64,000 nt of DNA, from contig NZ_CP033092.2 of the NCBI RefSeq assembly GCF_003697165.2, positions 4,154,001-4,218,000 of the forward strand, given 5' to 3'. Of the stretch, positions 1-7,927 are shown piece by piece. The DNA comes from Escherichia coli DSM 30083 = JCM 1649 = ATCC 11775 (lineage in GTDB: Bacteria; Pseudomonadota; Gammaproteobacteria; Enterobacterales; Enterobacteriaceae). Made by a program: the position numbers and the translations under genes. The notes beneath the pieces were generated by a model. The model ran no database searches. It worked only from the letters and a program-made list of their open reading frames with translations, and had not been told where the DNA came from. Each line of letters starts with the position of its first letter. Position 1 is the first letter of the stretch.

Positions 1-4
1 TATC

Positions 5-205
5 TCACCAGCTACACAGTATACACACACTGACGCTGACAGTAGTCAGCAGGACCACAATAATCAGCGCCAGCAGTATGGTAACGATACGGTCTGTATT
101 CCGGTAGTAGCCGAAGGGGTCGACAGAACCACAATACGGGCAACACACTGTATTATGAGTAATCGCGTTTCCACAGTCCCTGCACTTCTTTTTGCGTATC
201 ACCAT
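5..205 (-). CDS. small zinc-ribbon membrane protein, unknown function
   Basis: Encodes about 66 residues. The N-terminal half carries two CxxC pairs (CRDC near residues 8-11 and CPYC near 22-25), the pattern of a zinc ribbon. The C-terminal half is a single hydrophobic segment rich in Ile, Leu and Val, so the protein is probably membrane anchored with the ribbon in the cytoplasm. I chose the ATG at 205 because an AGGAGG motif lies about 5 bases upstream; the in-frame GTG at 208 is too close to that site. It is divergent from the YagK/YfjJ-like gene. I do not recognise a specific family. Small ribbon-plus-TM proteins are common in prophage remnants, which fits this place, but the function is unknown. 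Confidence 0.6.
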   Translation of the reverse strand: MVIRKKKCRDCGNAITHNTVCCPYCGSVDPFGYYRNTDRIVTILLALIIVVLLTTVSVSVCILCSW

Positions 206-403
206 CACTCCCTCCTCACAGCCTTACCCGTAACCGGTTTTTTACATTAAAAAACGACGCTGAAAATTCAACCGTCAGTCCGGAGACGACCGTTCGGGTT
301 ATCACAGAGTGCCTGAGACAGTGTCCTGCCGGAGGTCACTTCAGGGACTCTGCGTATTTTTTACGACGTGGCTATTCCGTATGAACCATACGGAGATTTA
401 ACC

Positions 404-973
404 ATGACCTACAAATACAACCCCTTCTGGCAGCAACGTATTCGTGAGACGGTGCGGCACGCACTGAATGTTCATCCCCGCCTGACGGCATTGCGGGTTG
501 ACCTGCGTCTCCCGGATGTACCGGCAGCAACGGACGCAGCTGTGATATCCCGCTTCATCAATGCCCTGAAAGCCCGAATCGACGCTTACCAGAAACGTAA
601 GCATCGGGAAGGTAAACGCGTGCATCCCACAACCCTGCATTACGTCTGGGCCCGGGAGTTTGGGGAGTGCAAAGGTAAAAAACACTATCACCTGATGCTG
701 CTGGTCAACCGGGATACCTGGTGTCGTGCCGGTGATTACCGCGCTCCGGAGTCTCTGGCCGGGATGATTAAACAGGCGTGGTGCAGTGCCCTGGGAGTGG
801 ATGTCGGGTGCCATGCCACGCTGGTGCATTTTCCGGCCTGGCCGGCGGTGTGGCTGGCGCGTAATGATGACACCGGCTTTCAGCAAGTGCTGGAACGTGC
901 TGACTATCTGGCGAAGGAGCATACCAAAGCTCACTGCACCGGTGAGCGCAATTTTGGCTGTAGCCGGAGTTGA
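404..973 (+). CDS. YagK/YfjJ-like protein (Inovirus Gp2 family)
   Basis: The 189-residue product resembles the K-12 cryptic prophage proteins YagK and YfjJ as I recall them: an opening with aromatic residues (YKYNPFW), a central HYHLMLLVN motif, and an ending close to RNFG. The family is named after the inovirus Gp2 replication protein, and the central HxH-type motif recalls rolling-circle replication enzymes; activity here is inference. The length is close to the roughly 208 residues of the K-12 proteins and the C-terminus looks complete. The ATG at 404 has GGAG 8 bases upstream and is preferred to the GTG at 368. The neighbours on both sides are small zinc-ribbon genes, the usual company of such genes in P4-like islands. 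Confidence 0.75.
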   Translation: MTYKYNPFWQQRIRETVRHALNVHPRLTALRVDLRLPDVPAATDAAVISRFINALKARIDAYQKRKHREGKRVHPTTLHYVWAREFGECKGKKHYHLMLLVNRDTWCRAGDYRAPESLAGMIKQAWCSALGVDVGCHATLVHFPAWPAVWLARNDDTGFQQVLERADYLAKEHTKAHCTGERNFGCSRS

Positions 974-1232
974 GCACGACTGGCGCGCCAATATCCGGCA
1001 AACCAAAAGTATGGGTTGTTGTCTGGCGGCAACGATGTATCCACTCGCCCACTGACTGTTTTTTACGTCAGTGTTCCATTGTGTGACAACCACAGTGCTG
1101 TAACAGCAACCAGCCTGCTTTACCCAAACTCCAGTCCAGATTTTAACTGAACCGCCATTCACACCCTGACCACGCTGCCCGTACCGGGACGGCTGTTGCC
1201 TGCGTGTCGTCTGGCGGCTGAGGTATATGACT

Positions 1233-1634
1233 ATGTACGCAAAATCCTTTATCGCTCTTGATGGCAACGGACGTCTGACGGGCGCCCGTACTGCACAGGC
1301 CGCACCTTATGCTAACTACACCTGCCACTTGTGTGGCAGTGCACTCAGATACCATCCGCAATACGACACTGAACTTCCCTGGTTTGAACACACTGACGAC
1401 AGGCTGACAGAGCACGGTCAACAGTGCCCTTATGTCAGGCCGGAGCGCAGAGAAATACAGTTGATTAAACGTCTGCAGCAATTCGTACCGGATGCCTTAC
1501 CCGTGGTGCGTAAAGCCAGCTGGCACTGCAGACAATGTCACCACGATTATTATGGGGAGCAGTACTGCACACACTGCCAGACCGGAGGATTCAGTATTCC
1601 CCGGACAACTCAGGAGGAAATATGCGAATTCTGA
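1233..1634 (+). CDS. putative zinc-ribbon protein A, island-encoded
   Basis: Encodes about 133 residues with two Cys clusters: CxxC (CHLC) near residue 30 and a C-terminal group of CxxC pairs (CRQC and CTHC), plus a WFEH motif in the middle. The spacing suggests two separate zinc ribbons. I prefer the ATG at 1233, 9 bases after GAGG at 1220-1223, over the ATG at 1227, which is only 3 bases after it. The 3' end overlaps the start of the next gene by 13 bases, so the two are probably translationally coupled. That downstream gene is a paralogue with the same WFEH and terminal Cys layout. The family is known to me only as a putative zinc ribbon protein of enterobacterial islands; nucleic-acid binding is plausible but unproven. 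Confidence 0.65.
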   Translation: MYAKSFIALDGNGRLTGARTAQAAPYANYTCHLCGSALRYHPQYDTELPWFEHTDDRLTEHGQQCPYVRPERREIQLIKRLQQFVPDALPVVRKASWHCRQCHHDYYGEQYCTHCQTGGFSIPRTTQEEICEF

Positions 1635-2056
1635 ACTGTTATATGGCGAATGACAGCAAAGGCCATTTTGTTACGGCGAAAGAAGCTGCGAAGCACAACC
1701 GACAGGACGTTTTGTGCTGTGTGTCCTGTGGATGCCCGTTAACACTTCAGCGGGGCAATGACGGACAACCACCGTGGTTTGAACATGACCAGATGACTGT
1801 CGCTGAAAAAATCCTGCTGCGATGTACCTGGCTTGACCCGGCAGAGAAAGAGGCCCGTCGTTTGCATCTGCAGGGCATGACGGTTCCGGATTATACGGTG
1901 AAGGTGAGAAAGTGGTTTTGTGTGATGTGTGACGAAGATTATGAGGGGGAAAAGTGCTGCCCACGCTGCGGTACCGGGGTATACAGCAGGGCGTGGGGGC
2001 GGCAGGAGGTGCCGTCGGAAGATGCCAGGGCTGATAATCCGTTACAGAGGCTGTAA
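1622..2056 (+). CDS. putative zinc-ribbon protein B, paralogue of the gene upstream
   Basis: Encodes 144 residues. It shares with the preceding gene a CxxC pair near residue 33 (CVSC), a WFEH motif, and a C-terminal double CxxC arrangement (CVMC and CPRC). The ATG at 1622 is placed by a strong AGGAGG five bases upstream; a longer reading frame from 1535 would run further into the neighbour and lacks such a site. The overlap with the upstream gene and the shared layout suggest a tandem duplication within one transcript. Function is unknown. The stop is followed by 262 bases with no convincing gene before an IS66 element begins. Confidence 0.65.
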   Translation: MRILNCYMANDSKGHFVTAKEAAKHNRQDVLCCVSCGCPLTLQRGNDGQPPWFEHDQMTVAEKILLRCTWLDPAEKEARRLHLQGMTVPDYTVKVRKWFCVMCDEDYEGEKCCPRCGTGVYSRAWGRQEVPSEDARADNPLQRL

Positions 2057-2389
2057 TGGTTGCCTCCGGAGCAGTTTGCAGTGATGCCTTTCCCGGGAAT
2101 GGATTGCCAGTGCGGGGACTGTGGAGCTTAATTCCGGTGTTGGTGGCCTTTCCGTTGATTTTATGCCAACAGCCCCCTGTGACTGACAGGCTGCCTCGTC
2201 ATTCCATTCGTATCTCCAGTAACAGGGGGTTGTATTGTATTTTATTGTGCCGGTTCAGATGTGCGTTTCCCGGCGCGTCTGCACCGGCTTAACCAAATTC
2301 AACAGGGATAAAATAGTGGTAAGCGTACAGCCTGAACCGTCTGGTCAGAATCTGACGAATTAGACAAAGTGGTGTCCACCAAATAAGTA

Positions 2390-2791
2390 GTGGGAACCAA
2401 AGTGTCAGATATGCAGAAAAATGTGAATCCCGGCAGGCGAAAAGGCTGCCCTAATTATCCTCCCGAATTTAAACAGCAGCTCGTTGCTGCCTCCTGTGAA
2501 CCCGGGATATCCATCTCAAAACTTGCTCTTGAAAATGGCATTAACGCCAATCTGTTGTTCAAATGGCGACAACAATGGCGCGAGGGAAAGCTGCTATTAC
2601 CTTCTTCAGAGAGCCCCCAGCTACTTCCTGTGACTCTCGATGCAGCTGCCGAACAGCCAGAATCGCTCGCAGAGGATCCGGAAACCCTCAGTATCAGCTG
2701 TGAGGTAACGTTCCGGCACGGGACGCTCCGCTTCAATGGCAATGTCAGCGAAAAGCTCCTGACTCTGCTGATACAGGAACTGAAGCGATGA
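2390..2791 (+). CDS. IS66-family TnpA (ORF1)
   Basis: The 133-residue product is the first IS66 ORF. Its N-terminal half has the helix-turn-helix arrangement of this family, including YPPEFKQQLVAA and a SKLALENGINANLLFKW recognition helix. The GTG at 2390 gives the family's usual length; in-frame alternatives exist at GTG 2402 and ATG 2411. Its stop overlaps the tnpB start by four bases (ATGA), implying coupling. It looks intact. IS66 TnpA is required for transposition together with TnpB and TnpC, but its exact role is unclear. Confidence 0.88.
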   Translation: MGTKVSDMQKNVNPGRRKGCPNYPPEFKQQLVAASCEPGISISKLALENGINANLLFKWRQQWREGKLLLPSSESPQLLPVTLDAAAEQPESLAEDPETLSISCEVTFRHGTLRFNGNVSEKLLTLLIQELKR

Positions 2792-3135
2792 TCCCGTTAC
2801 CTTCCGGGACCAAAATTTGGCTGGTTGCCGGTATCACCGATATGAGAAATGGCTTCAACGGCCTGGCTGCGAAAGTACAGACGGCGCTGAAAGACGATCC
2901 CATGTCCGGCCATGTTTTCATTTTCCGGGGCCGCAGCGGCAGTCAGGTTAAACTGCTGTGGTCCACCGGTGACGGACTGTGCCTCCTGACCAAACGGCTG
3001 GAGCGTGGGCGCTTCGCCTGGCCGTCAGCCCGTGATGGCAAAGTGTTCCTTACACAGGCGCAGCTGGCGATGCTGCTGGAAGGTATCGACTGGCGACAGC
3101 CTAAGCGGCTGCTGACCTCCCTGACCATGCTGTAA
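2788..3135 (+). CDS. tnpB: IS66-family TnpB (ORF2, IS66 Orf2-like)
   Basis: The 115-residue protein is essentially the ISEc8/IS682-type TnpB as I remember it, with the conserved IWLVAGITDMRNGFNGLA start, the FIFRGRSGSQVKLLW core and the CLLTKRLERGRF segment. It is full length with no visible lesion. It overlaps tnpA by four bases and is followed after about 50 bases by tnpC. TnpB proteins of this family are accessory to the transposase and have no known enzyme activity. Confidence 0.92.
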   Translation: MIPLPSGTKIWLVAGITDMRNGFNGLAAKVQTALKDDPMSGHVFIFRGRSGSQVKLLWSTGDGLCLLTKRLERGRFAWPSARDGKVFLTQAQLAMLLEGIDWRQPKRLLTSLTML

Positions 3136-3184
3136 ATCTCTTTATCCTGGTTGTCACAGAATAAGCCCGGTAAAATAAGGGCTT

Positions 3185-4580
3185 ATGAACGACATCTCTT
3201 CTGACGACATCTTCCTGCTGAAACAGCGCCTGGCCGAACAGGAAGCGCTGATCCACGCCCTGCAGGAAAAGCTGAGCAACCGGGAGCGCGAAATAGACCA
3301 TCTGCAGGCGCAGCTGGATAAACTCCGCCGGATGAACTTCGGCAGTCGTTCCGAAAAAGTCTCCCGCCGTATCGCACAAATGGAAGCCGATCTGAACCGG
3401 CTTCAGAAAGAGAGCGATAGAGAGCGATACGCTGACTGGTAGGGTGTATGACCCGGCAGTACAGCGTCCGTTGCGTCAGACCCGCCCCCGTAAGCCGTTC
3501 CCTGAATCACTACCCCGTGACGAAAAGCGGCTGTTGCCTGCGGCGCCGTGCTGCCCGAACTGCGGCGGTTCACTGAGCTATCTGGGCGAGGATACCGCCG
3601 AACAGCTGGAGTTGATGCGTAGCGCCTTCCGGGTTATCCGGACGGTACGGGAAAAACATGCCTGTACTCAGTGCGATGCCATCGTGCAGGCACCTGCACC
3701 TTCGCGGCCCATCGAGCGGGGTATCGCCGGACCGGGGCTGCTGGCCCGCGTGCTGACCTCGAAGTATGCAGAGCACACCCCGCTGTATCGCCAGTCAGAA
3801 ATATACGACCGGCAAGGTGTGGAGCTGAGCCGTTCACTGCTGTCGGGCTGGGTGGATGCATGCTGCCGGCTGCTGTCTCCGCTGGAAGAGGCGCTTCATG
3901 GCGATGTCATGACTGACGGCAAACTCCATGCCGATGATACCCCGGTCCAGGTACTGCTGCCGGGTAATAAGAAGACGAAGACCGGGCGGTTGTGGGCGTA
4001 TGTTCGTGATGACCGCAATGCCGGGTCAGCGTTGGCACCTGCAGTGAGGTTCGCTTACAGCCCGGACAGAAAAGGCATCCATCCGCAGACTCATCTTGCT
4101 TGCTTCAGCGGTGTGCTGCAAGCGGATGCGTACGCCGGGTTCAACGAGCTGTATCGCAATGGTGGGATAACGGAAGCTGCCTGCTGGGCTCATGCCCGCC
4201 GAAAGATCCACGATATGCACGTCCGCATCCCGTCAGCACTGACGGAAGAAGCCCTGGAGCAGATCGGTCAGTTGTACGCCATAGAGGCGGATATAAGGGG
4301 AATGCCGGCATAGCAGCGGCTTGCTGAACGTCAGCGAAAAACGAAACCGCTGTTGAAATCCCTGGAAAGCTGGTTGCGTGAAAAGATGAAGACCCTGTTC
4401 TTCGGCTCTGGCCATGGTGGTGAGCGGGGAGCGCTACTGTACAGCCTGATCGGGACGTGCAAACTGAATGACGTGGATCCAGAAAGCTACCTTCGCCATG
4501 TGCTTGGCGTCATAGCAGACTGGCCGGTCAACCGGGTCAGCGAACTGCTTCCGTGGCGCATAGCACTGCCAGCTGAATAA
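3185..4580 (+). pseudogene. tnpC: IS66-family transposase TnpC, three inactivating lesions
   Basis: The reading frame is recognisable from the coiled-coil N-terminus (about residues 10-60) through the zinc-finger region (CPNCGG and CTQCD) to the C-terminus ending LPAE. Three lesions are visible. A perfect 10-base tandem duplication at 3409-3428 (AGAGAGCGAT twice) shifts the frame and ends the first part at 3442. A TAG at 4311-4313 stops the second part, where a Glu codon is expected. Near 4397 the sequence jumps from KMKTL straight to FFGSGHGG, losing about 47 codons that in intact relatives include the DNN-IAEN block with the last catalytic acid. The product cannot be an active DDE transposase. 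Confidence 0.88.
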
Positions 4581-4617
4581 CACATCCCCGTCAATACGGC
4601 CCTCGCTGTACGCTTAC

Positions 4618-4818
4618 TTTTGTTCGGACTGCTTATGGCCTTTTTCCACTGGTGTAGCAGGAAAGTTAACCGGCTGCCACCATGGGATGACGTGTAAACC
4701 GTGCAGGCATGTTTTCACGTGGTGACGCTTTCATTGGGGGTCTACGCCGGAACCCCAATATTGTTCACATACATGAATTTGAAAAACTAAGCGATACTGC
4801 TGTCCGTACCTTATAAAC
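4618..4818. other. junction segment between the IS66 end and the esterase gene
   Basis: Two hundred bases with no gene I can support. An imperfect palindrome, GGGGTCTACGCCGGAACCCC at 4737-4756, lies in it and could act as a terminator for the esterase gene, whose stop is at 4819 on the opposite strand. No match to the other IS66 flank is visible. Confidence 0.4.
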
Positions 4819-6192
4819 TTATTTCAACGCTTCCGGCAGCGTCACAATCCACAGTTCACTGTCAGACTCCGGTTTCTCCAGTGGCTTCACTCTGAGGGTC
4901 GTTTCAACCTGCTTGTCGTCAAGCGTCAGCTTTCCTTCCGCGTTCACCCGATAATCCTTGAATGTCTTGCCCTCGACCGGATGTTGCATCGCCACCTTCA
5001 CGCCAAAGTCGTTATCGTTCGCCACCGCCAGCGTTTTGCTGTCGATCAGCGCCAACCCTTCAGCCTTCTCCTGCTGCCAGCCCAAGGAGCGCAGATCAAC
5101 AACCTGCGTTTTCTGCGCAAGGGTAATGCCGCGCTGTGACAGGGTTTTCTCATCATCAAACTCCGGATACTCACCCGGCTTGTCGAAGCCTGACAGGTCG
5201 CTCGCCTTATTGAGATCGACCTCGTAAATCAGGTTACGCATTCTGTTGTTTTTATCTCTTCCCTGTTCGATCAGCAGGATGTGCTGGTTATCGAGCGCCA
5301 CGATGTCTCCGATTTTAGCGTCGCTGTTTTTGCTGTAGGCCGCGCTGTCGATAGGATAACCGTACATCGCGGTTTTTCCGCTTGCCGGATCGAAGCTCAC
5401 CAGACGCGTAAACAGCGCCTTTTTCTTGCTCTTAGCGTCGATATCCAGCGTACTTTGCACGGCGACAATAATACGCCCGTCCGGCATACGGGTGAGGCCT
5501 TCAAAGCCGCGGTTCGCCTGACGCCATTTGAGGATATTTGGCAAACCGCCCGCAATCGCTTTTTCCCCTTCCGCCGCCTGCGGACCGTGGATTGCCAGGA
5601 TTTTCCCTTTACTGTCGATGTTAATCAGGAACGGGCCATACTCATCGCACAGCCAGTAACCTCCTTTACCATCCGGAGTGATCCCTTCCGTATCCAGCCC
5701 GCGATTATCCCCCTTCAGTCTATGTAACGTGTCGCTGAAGGCCACTTCATTGGTGGAGCCAATCACGTCGCTTGCCAGCGGCAGACCGTTGATCGCGCCT
5801 TTATCGTCATGCAGAGGACGGGGATCGATGGCCTCCGCTTTGCCGTTTTGTACACGAATCGTCATCAGCAGCGGCGCGAAATCTGGCGTAACGAAAATTT
5901 TAGTTTCGTTTTTCCCCTCTTTCGGTGAATCCGCGTTCGGACCGCGATCGGTAATGGTTGCGAATGTCAGGGCATCGCCCTGTTTACCGGTGAACAGCAG
6001 GCCAGAACCTATCCCAACCGGAAGGCCGTTCGGGAATGCACTGGCAAATGCGCCGGCGTAGTTCACGTGCGTGCCTTCTGGAAAACTGACGACATAGCGC
6101 TCAGCCGTAGGTTGTGCCGCCAGGGCAGAGAAAGAGAGCGTACAACCGATTAGCACGGGAATAATTTTTCTTTTCATATTGTTAGCATCCAT
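4819..6192 (-). CDS. exported phytase-esterase-like protein
   Basis: The 457-residue protein has an N-terminal signal peptide (a hydrophobic stretch ending in SFSALAAQ) and repeated blade-like motifs such as TEGITPDGKGGYWLCDEYGP and GFEGLTRMPDGRII. These are typical of the esterase-like activity of phytase domain (Pfam Phytase-like), a beta-propeller fold. It is therefore probably a periplasmic hydrolase acting on a phosphate or ester substrate; the substrate cannot be read from sequence. The longest frame starts at 6192, but the ATG at 6177 (MKRKIIPV) gives a more ordinary signal peptide; neither has a strong ribosome site. It stands alone between IS remnants, so it came with the island. Homologues are not part of the K-12 backbone that I recall. 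Confidence 0.75.
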   Translation of the reverse strand: MDANNMKRKIIPVLIGCTLSFSALAAQPTAERYVVSFPEGTHVNYAGAFASAFPNGLPVGIGSGLLFTGKQGDALTFATITDRGPNADSPKEGKNETKIFVTPDFAPLLMTIRVQNGKAEAIDPRPLHDDKGAINGLPLASDVIGSTNEVAFSDTLHRLKGDNRGLDTEGITPDGKGGYWLCDEYGPFLINIDSKGKILAIHGPQAAEGEKAIAGGLPNILKWRQANRGFEGLTRMPDGRIIVAVQSTLDIDAKSKKKALFTRLVSFDPASGKTAMYGYPIDSAAYSKNSDAKIGDIVALDNQHILLIEQGRDKNNRMRNLIYEVDLNKASDLSGFDKPGEYPEFDDEKTLSQRGITLAQKTQVVDLRSLGWQQEKAEGLALIDSKTLAVANDNDFGVKVAMQHPVEGKTFKDYRVNAEGKLTLDDKQVETTLRVKPLEKPESDSELWIVTLPEALK

Positions 6193-6455
6193 AAAGTGAA
6201 GATCACACTACACCATAAAGAAGAAACGAGTCAGGAAAATGACATCGAATGGCAACATGCGCGGGCCTGAGGCCAAAGAAATGTAAAACACTGTTGTTAT
6301 TTGTAACAACGGAAACATTTACGGAAATTATTTGTCTTTCTTCGTGATCAAAAATGCTGTGTCTTGTTGGATTGGAGTGATGAGGGCTGCGTTTAGGAAA
6401 CGCCCTATATTGTACGGTTGCATTATCGCGGTAGGGGTAATGCACGTGTCAGTAT

Positions 6456-6632
6456 GATGAGCTGACCACACTCACGTGGGTGGACTGGTATAACAATCGA
6501 CGATTGCTGGAAAGGCAGGGCCATATCCCACCGGCAGAAGCAGAAAAAGCTTATTATGCTTCCATCGGAAACGATGATCTGGCAGCCTGAGTTCACAGAT
6601 AAAACACTCTCCAGGAAACCCGGGGCGGTTCA
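6456..6632 (+). mobile_element. IS3-family remnant: OrfB C-terminus and right end
   Basis: Reading from 6456 gives 44 codons ending at the TGA at 6588-6590 that match the C-terminus of IS3-family OrfB: WVDWYNNRRLLE, then PPAEAEKAYYAS, then IGNDDLAA. About 12 bases later an IS3-type terminal sequence follows (ACTCTCCAGGAAACCCGGGG, ending at about 6632). The rest of the element is missing upstream, so this is a truncated right end. The type is close to ISEhe3 as I recall it; the exact element is not assigned. Confidence 0.75.
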
Positions 6633-6649
6633 ATTGCTGGATAAGATCA

Positions 6650-6828
6650 TAACGATACACCGGGTTAAACAGGTGGTCACTGCTTCACTGAAGCTGCGTG
6701 ATTATGATGGTCAGGTAGCAGAAGCTATGCCCATGATACCAAAATGACGAAAGCCGAAATGTCTGAAAGCGTGTGTATTACCTGAAAATATGACCGGCTC
6801 CGGGGTACGTAACCGATTCAACAAAGCC
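6650..6828 (+). mobile_element. IS5-family (IS903-group) right-end remnant
   Basis: Codons reading SLKLRDYDGQVAEAM near 6689-6735, followed in a shifted frame by KAEMSES, resemble the C-terminus of IS903-group transposases. The match is supported by GATTCAACAAAGCC at 6815-6828, the complement of the IS903-type terminal repeat GGCTTTGTTGAAT. Only this short right end remains, with at least one frameshift. It abuts the IS3 remnant on its left. Confidence 0.6.
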
Positions 6829-6909
6829 AATCGATATTACAAAACGAGAGGGACTATATATTTCGTTTTCAGATAAGACTCCTTGAGAGATTATCCTTTA
6901 TGTAAAATC

Positions 6910-7167
6910 TCAAATATCACCTGATGTAATGTCAATGATAATATTAAGTGCGCTCTGAACAACATCTTTCTTGGTGTGATTAACATCTGACAAAAAGAAC
7001 ATCAGCTTCTTTATTATGTTCTTGTTGTTTATTATTTCACGCTCACAGAATAAAGCGTTGACTGCCTCTTCTATGACATTTCTCTCGTAAAAAAATTGAG
7101 AGTTAGCTTCATATAAAATATTGGCCAATTTTTCACCAAAAACCATATTATAATAATCACTGTGCAT
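6910..7167 (-). CDS. AriR/YmgB-family small regulator-like protein
   Basis: The 85-residue product resembles K-12 AriR (YmgB, about 88 residues), a small helical dimer linked to biofilm formation and acid resistance. Shared features are the EEAVNAL segment, the INNKNIIKKLM block (VNNKNIILSL in AriR), and a closing IIIDITSGDI (VLRYTADDM in AriR). I chose the ATG at 7167 because GGGGGAG lies five bases upstream; the longer frame from 7203 has no good site. The gene is AT rich and lies between IS903-like and IS3411-like fragments, typical of recently acquired DNA. AriR relatives form a divergent family, so function should not be assumed identical. Confidence 0.65.
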   Translation of the reverse strand: MHSDYYNMVFGEKLANILYEANSQFFYERNVIEEAVNALFCEREIINNKNIIKKLMFFLSDVNHTKKDVVQSALNIIIDITSGDI

Positions 7168-7505
7168 CTTTCTCCCCCAGGGTTCAGTCAATAATTTTAC
7201 CATGCCTAATTATGACAGGTGTAACAAGCATATTTTGCTATATAAATAAAATACATAATACTGATTATTGTAAGAACAGGAAGCAGACTAATGGTTTTTT
7301 TTGTGAGCACATTCCTTCTTATGTAGGAAGAGGCTGTATTATATTCAGTCAACTCTTTTTTACTAAAAACATTATCTATGCCATCAAAGTTGCCTGCTAG
7401 CTAATTTTTAGGATATCGCCTTGTCGTGGATTATGCACTCTAAACATGTAGAAGGTATTCATTACAAATACACAGACGGCCATCTTTTGTAAAATGGATG
7501 CCGTT
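7168..7505. other. AT-rich spacer with no supported gene
   Basis: AT-rich sequence upstream of the AriR-like gene, presumably holding its promoter on the minus strand. An open frame at 7212-7400 on the plus strand has no ribosome-binding site and no recognisable motif, and I do not call it. The right part borders the IS3411-like remnant. Confidence 0.4.
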
Positions 7506-7842
7506 TTAAGTGAGATTCTGATTTTCAAATTGTTCCGGACTGAGACCGCCACACCAACTGTACCATCGCCAGCGATTGTAATCGCACTCGATATAATTAA
7601 GTAAGTTTGCTGATTTTGCTGTTTACTGCGACAGATGTAAAGCTGTGGTGATTCATGCAGACTAAGTTCACGGACTCCGGCAGTAATACCGATGCATTCT
7701 GCAAGCTTCAGATCTTAACTACGAAATTCATGCGAATGGTGTTTACGTTTTTTTACTGGTTGAAACTGTTTTGTCTTGTGAGTCACCTCTGACTGAGAGT
7801 TTACTCACTTAGCCGCGTGTCCACTATTGCTGGGTAAGATCA
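7506..7842 (-). mobile_element. internally deleted IS3411-like (IS3-family) remnant
   Basis: On the minus strand the sequence begins at 7842 with TGATCTTACCCAGCAATAGT, which I recognise as the IS3411-type left end. It continues through a damaged orfA start (codons reading HSHEFRS, then ELSLHES and RSKQQNQQ), then jumps to the C-terminus of orfB (NYIECDYNRW, then WCGGLSPEQFEN), stopping at 7506-7508. About 900 bases of the middle are missing. It is a dead remnant. Confidence 0.75.
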
Positions 7843-7927
7843 CAACACTTTAAAATGCCCTATATAGGGTTAACCAGTAATTATCTGTATGATAGCTTTG
7901 AGTTCGGGAGGAGGTAATGACTCCAAC

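Larger units (their letters stand above)
2319..4617 (+). mobile_element. degenerate ISEc8-like IS66-family element
   Basis: Terminal inverted repeats match perfectly over 13 bases (GTAAGCGTACAGC at 2319, its complement ending at 4617) and enclose the IS66 trio tnpA, tnpB and tnpC. At 2299 bases it is shorter than the roughly 2.44 kb I recall for ISEc8. The shortfall is explained by an internal deletion in tnpC. The 8-base flanks (AAATAGTG and TTTTGTTC) do not match, so the usual IS66 target duplication is absent and one flank has probably been rearranged since insertion. The element cannot move on its own because tnpC is broken in three places. Confidence 0.9.

Noticed and set aside
2056..2292. 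78-codon open frame after the second zinc-ribbon gene
   Set aside because: No ribosome-binding site, no recognisable motif and a composition unlike a real protein; it starts on the stop region of the gene before it.
6203..6445. 80-codon open frame on the minus strand upstream of the esterase gene
   Set aside because: No ribosome site or family resemblance; more likely promoter and IS debris.
7212..7400. 62-codon open frame divergent from the AriR-like gene
   Set aside because: AT-rich chance frame without a ribosome site; no motif.
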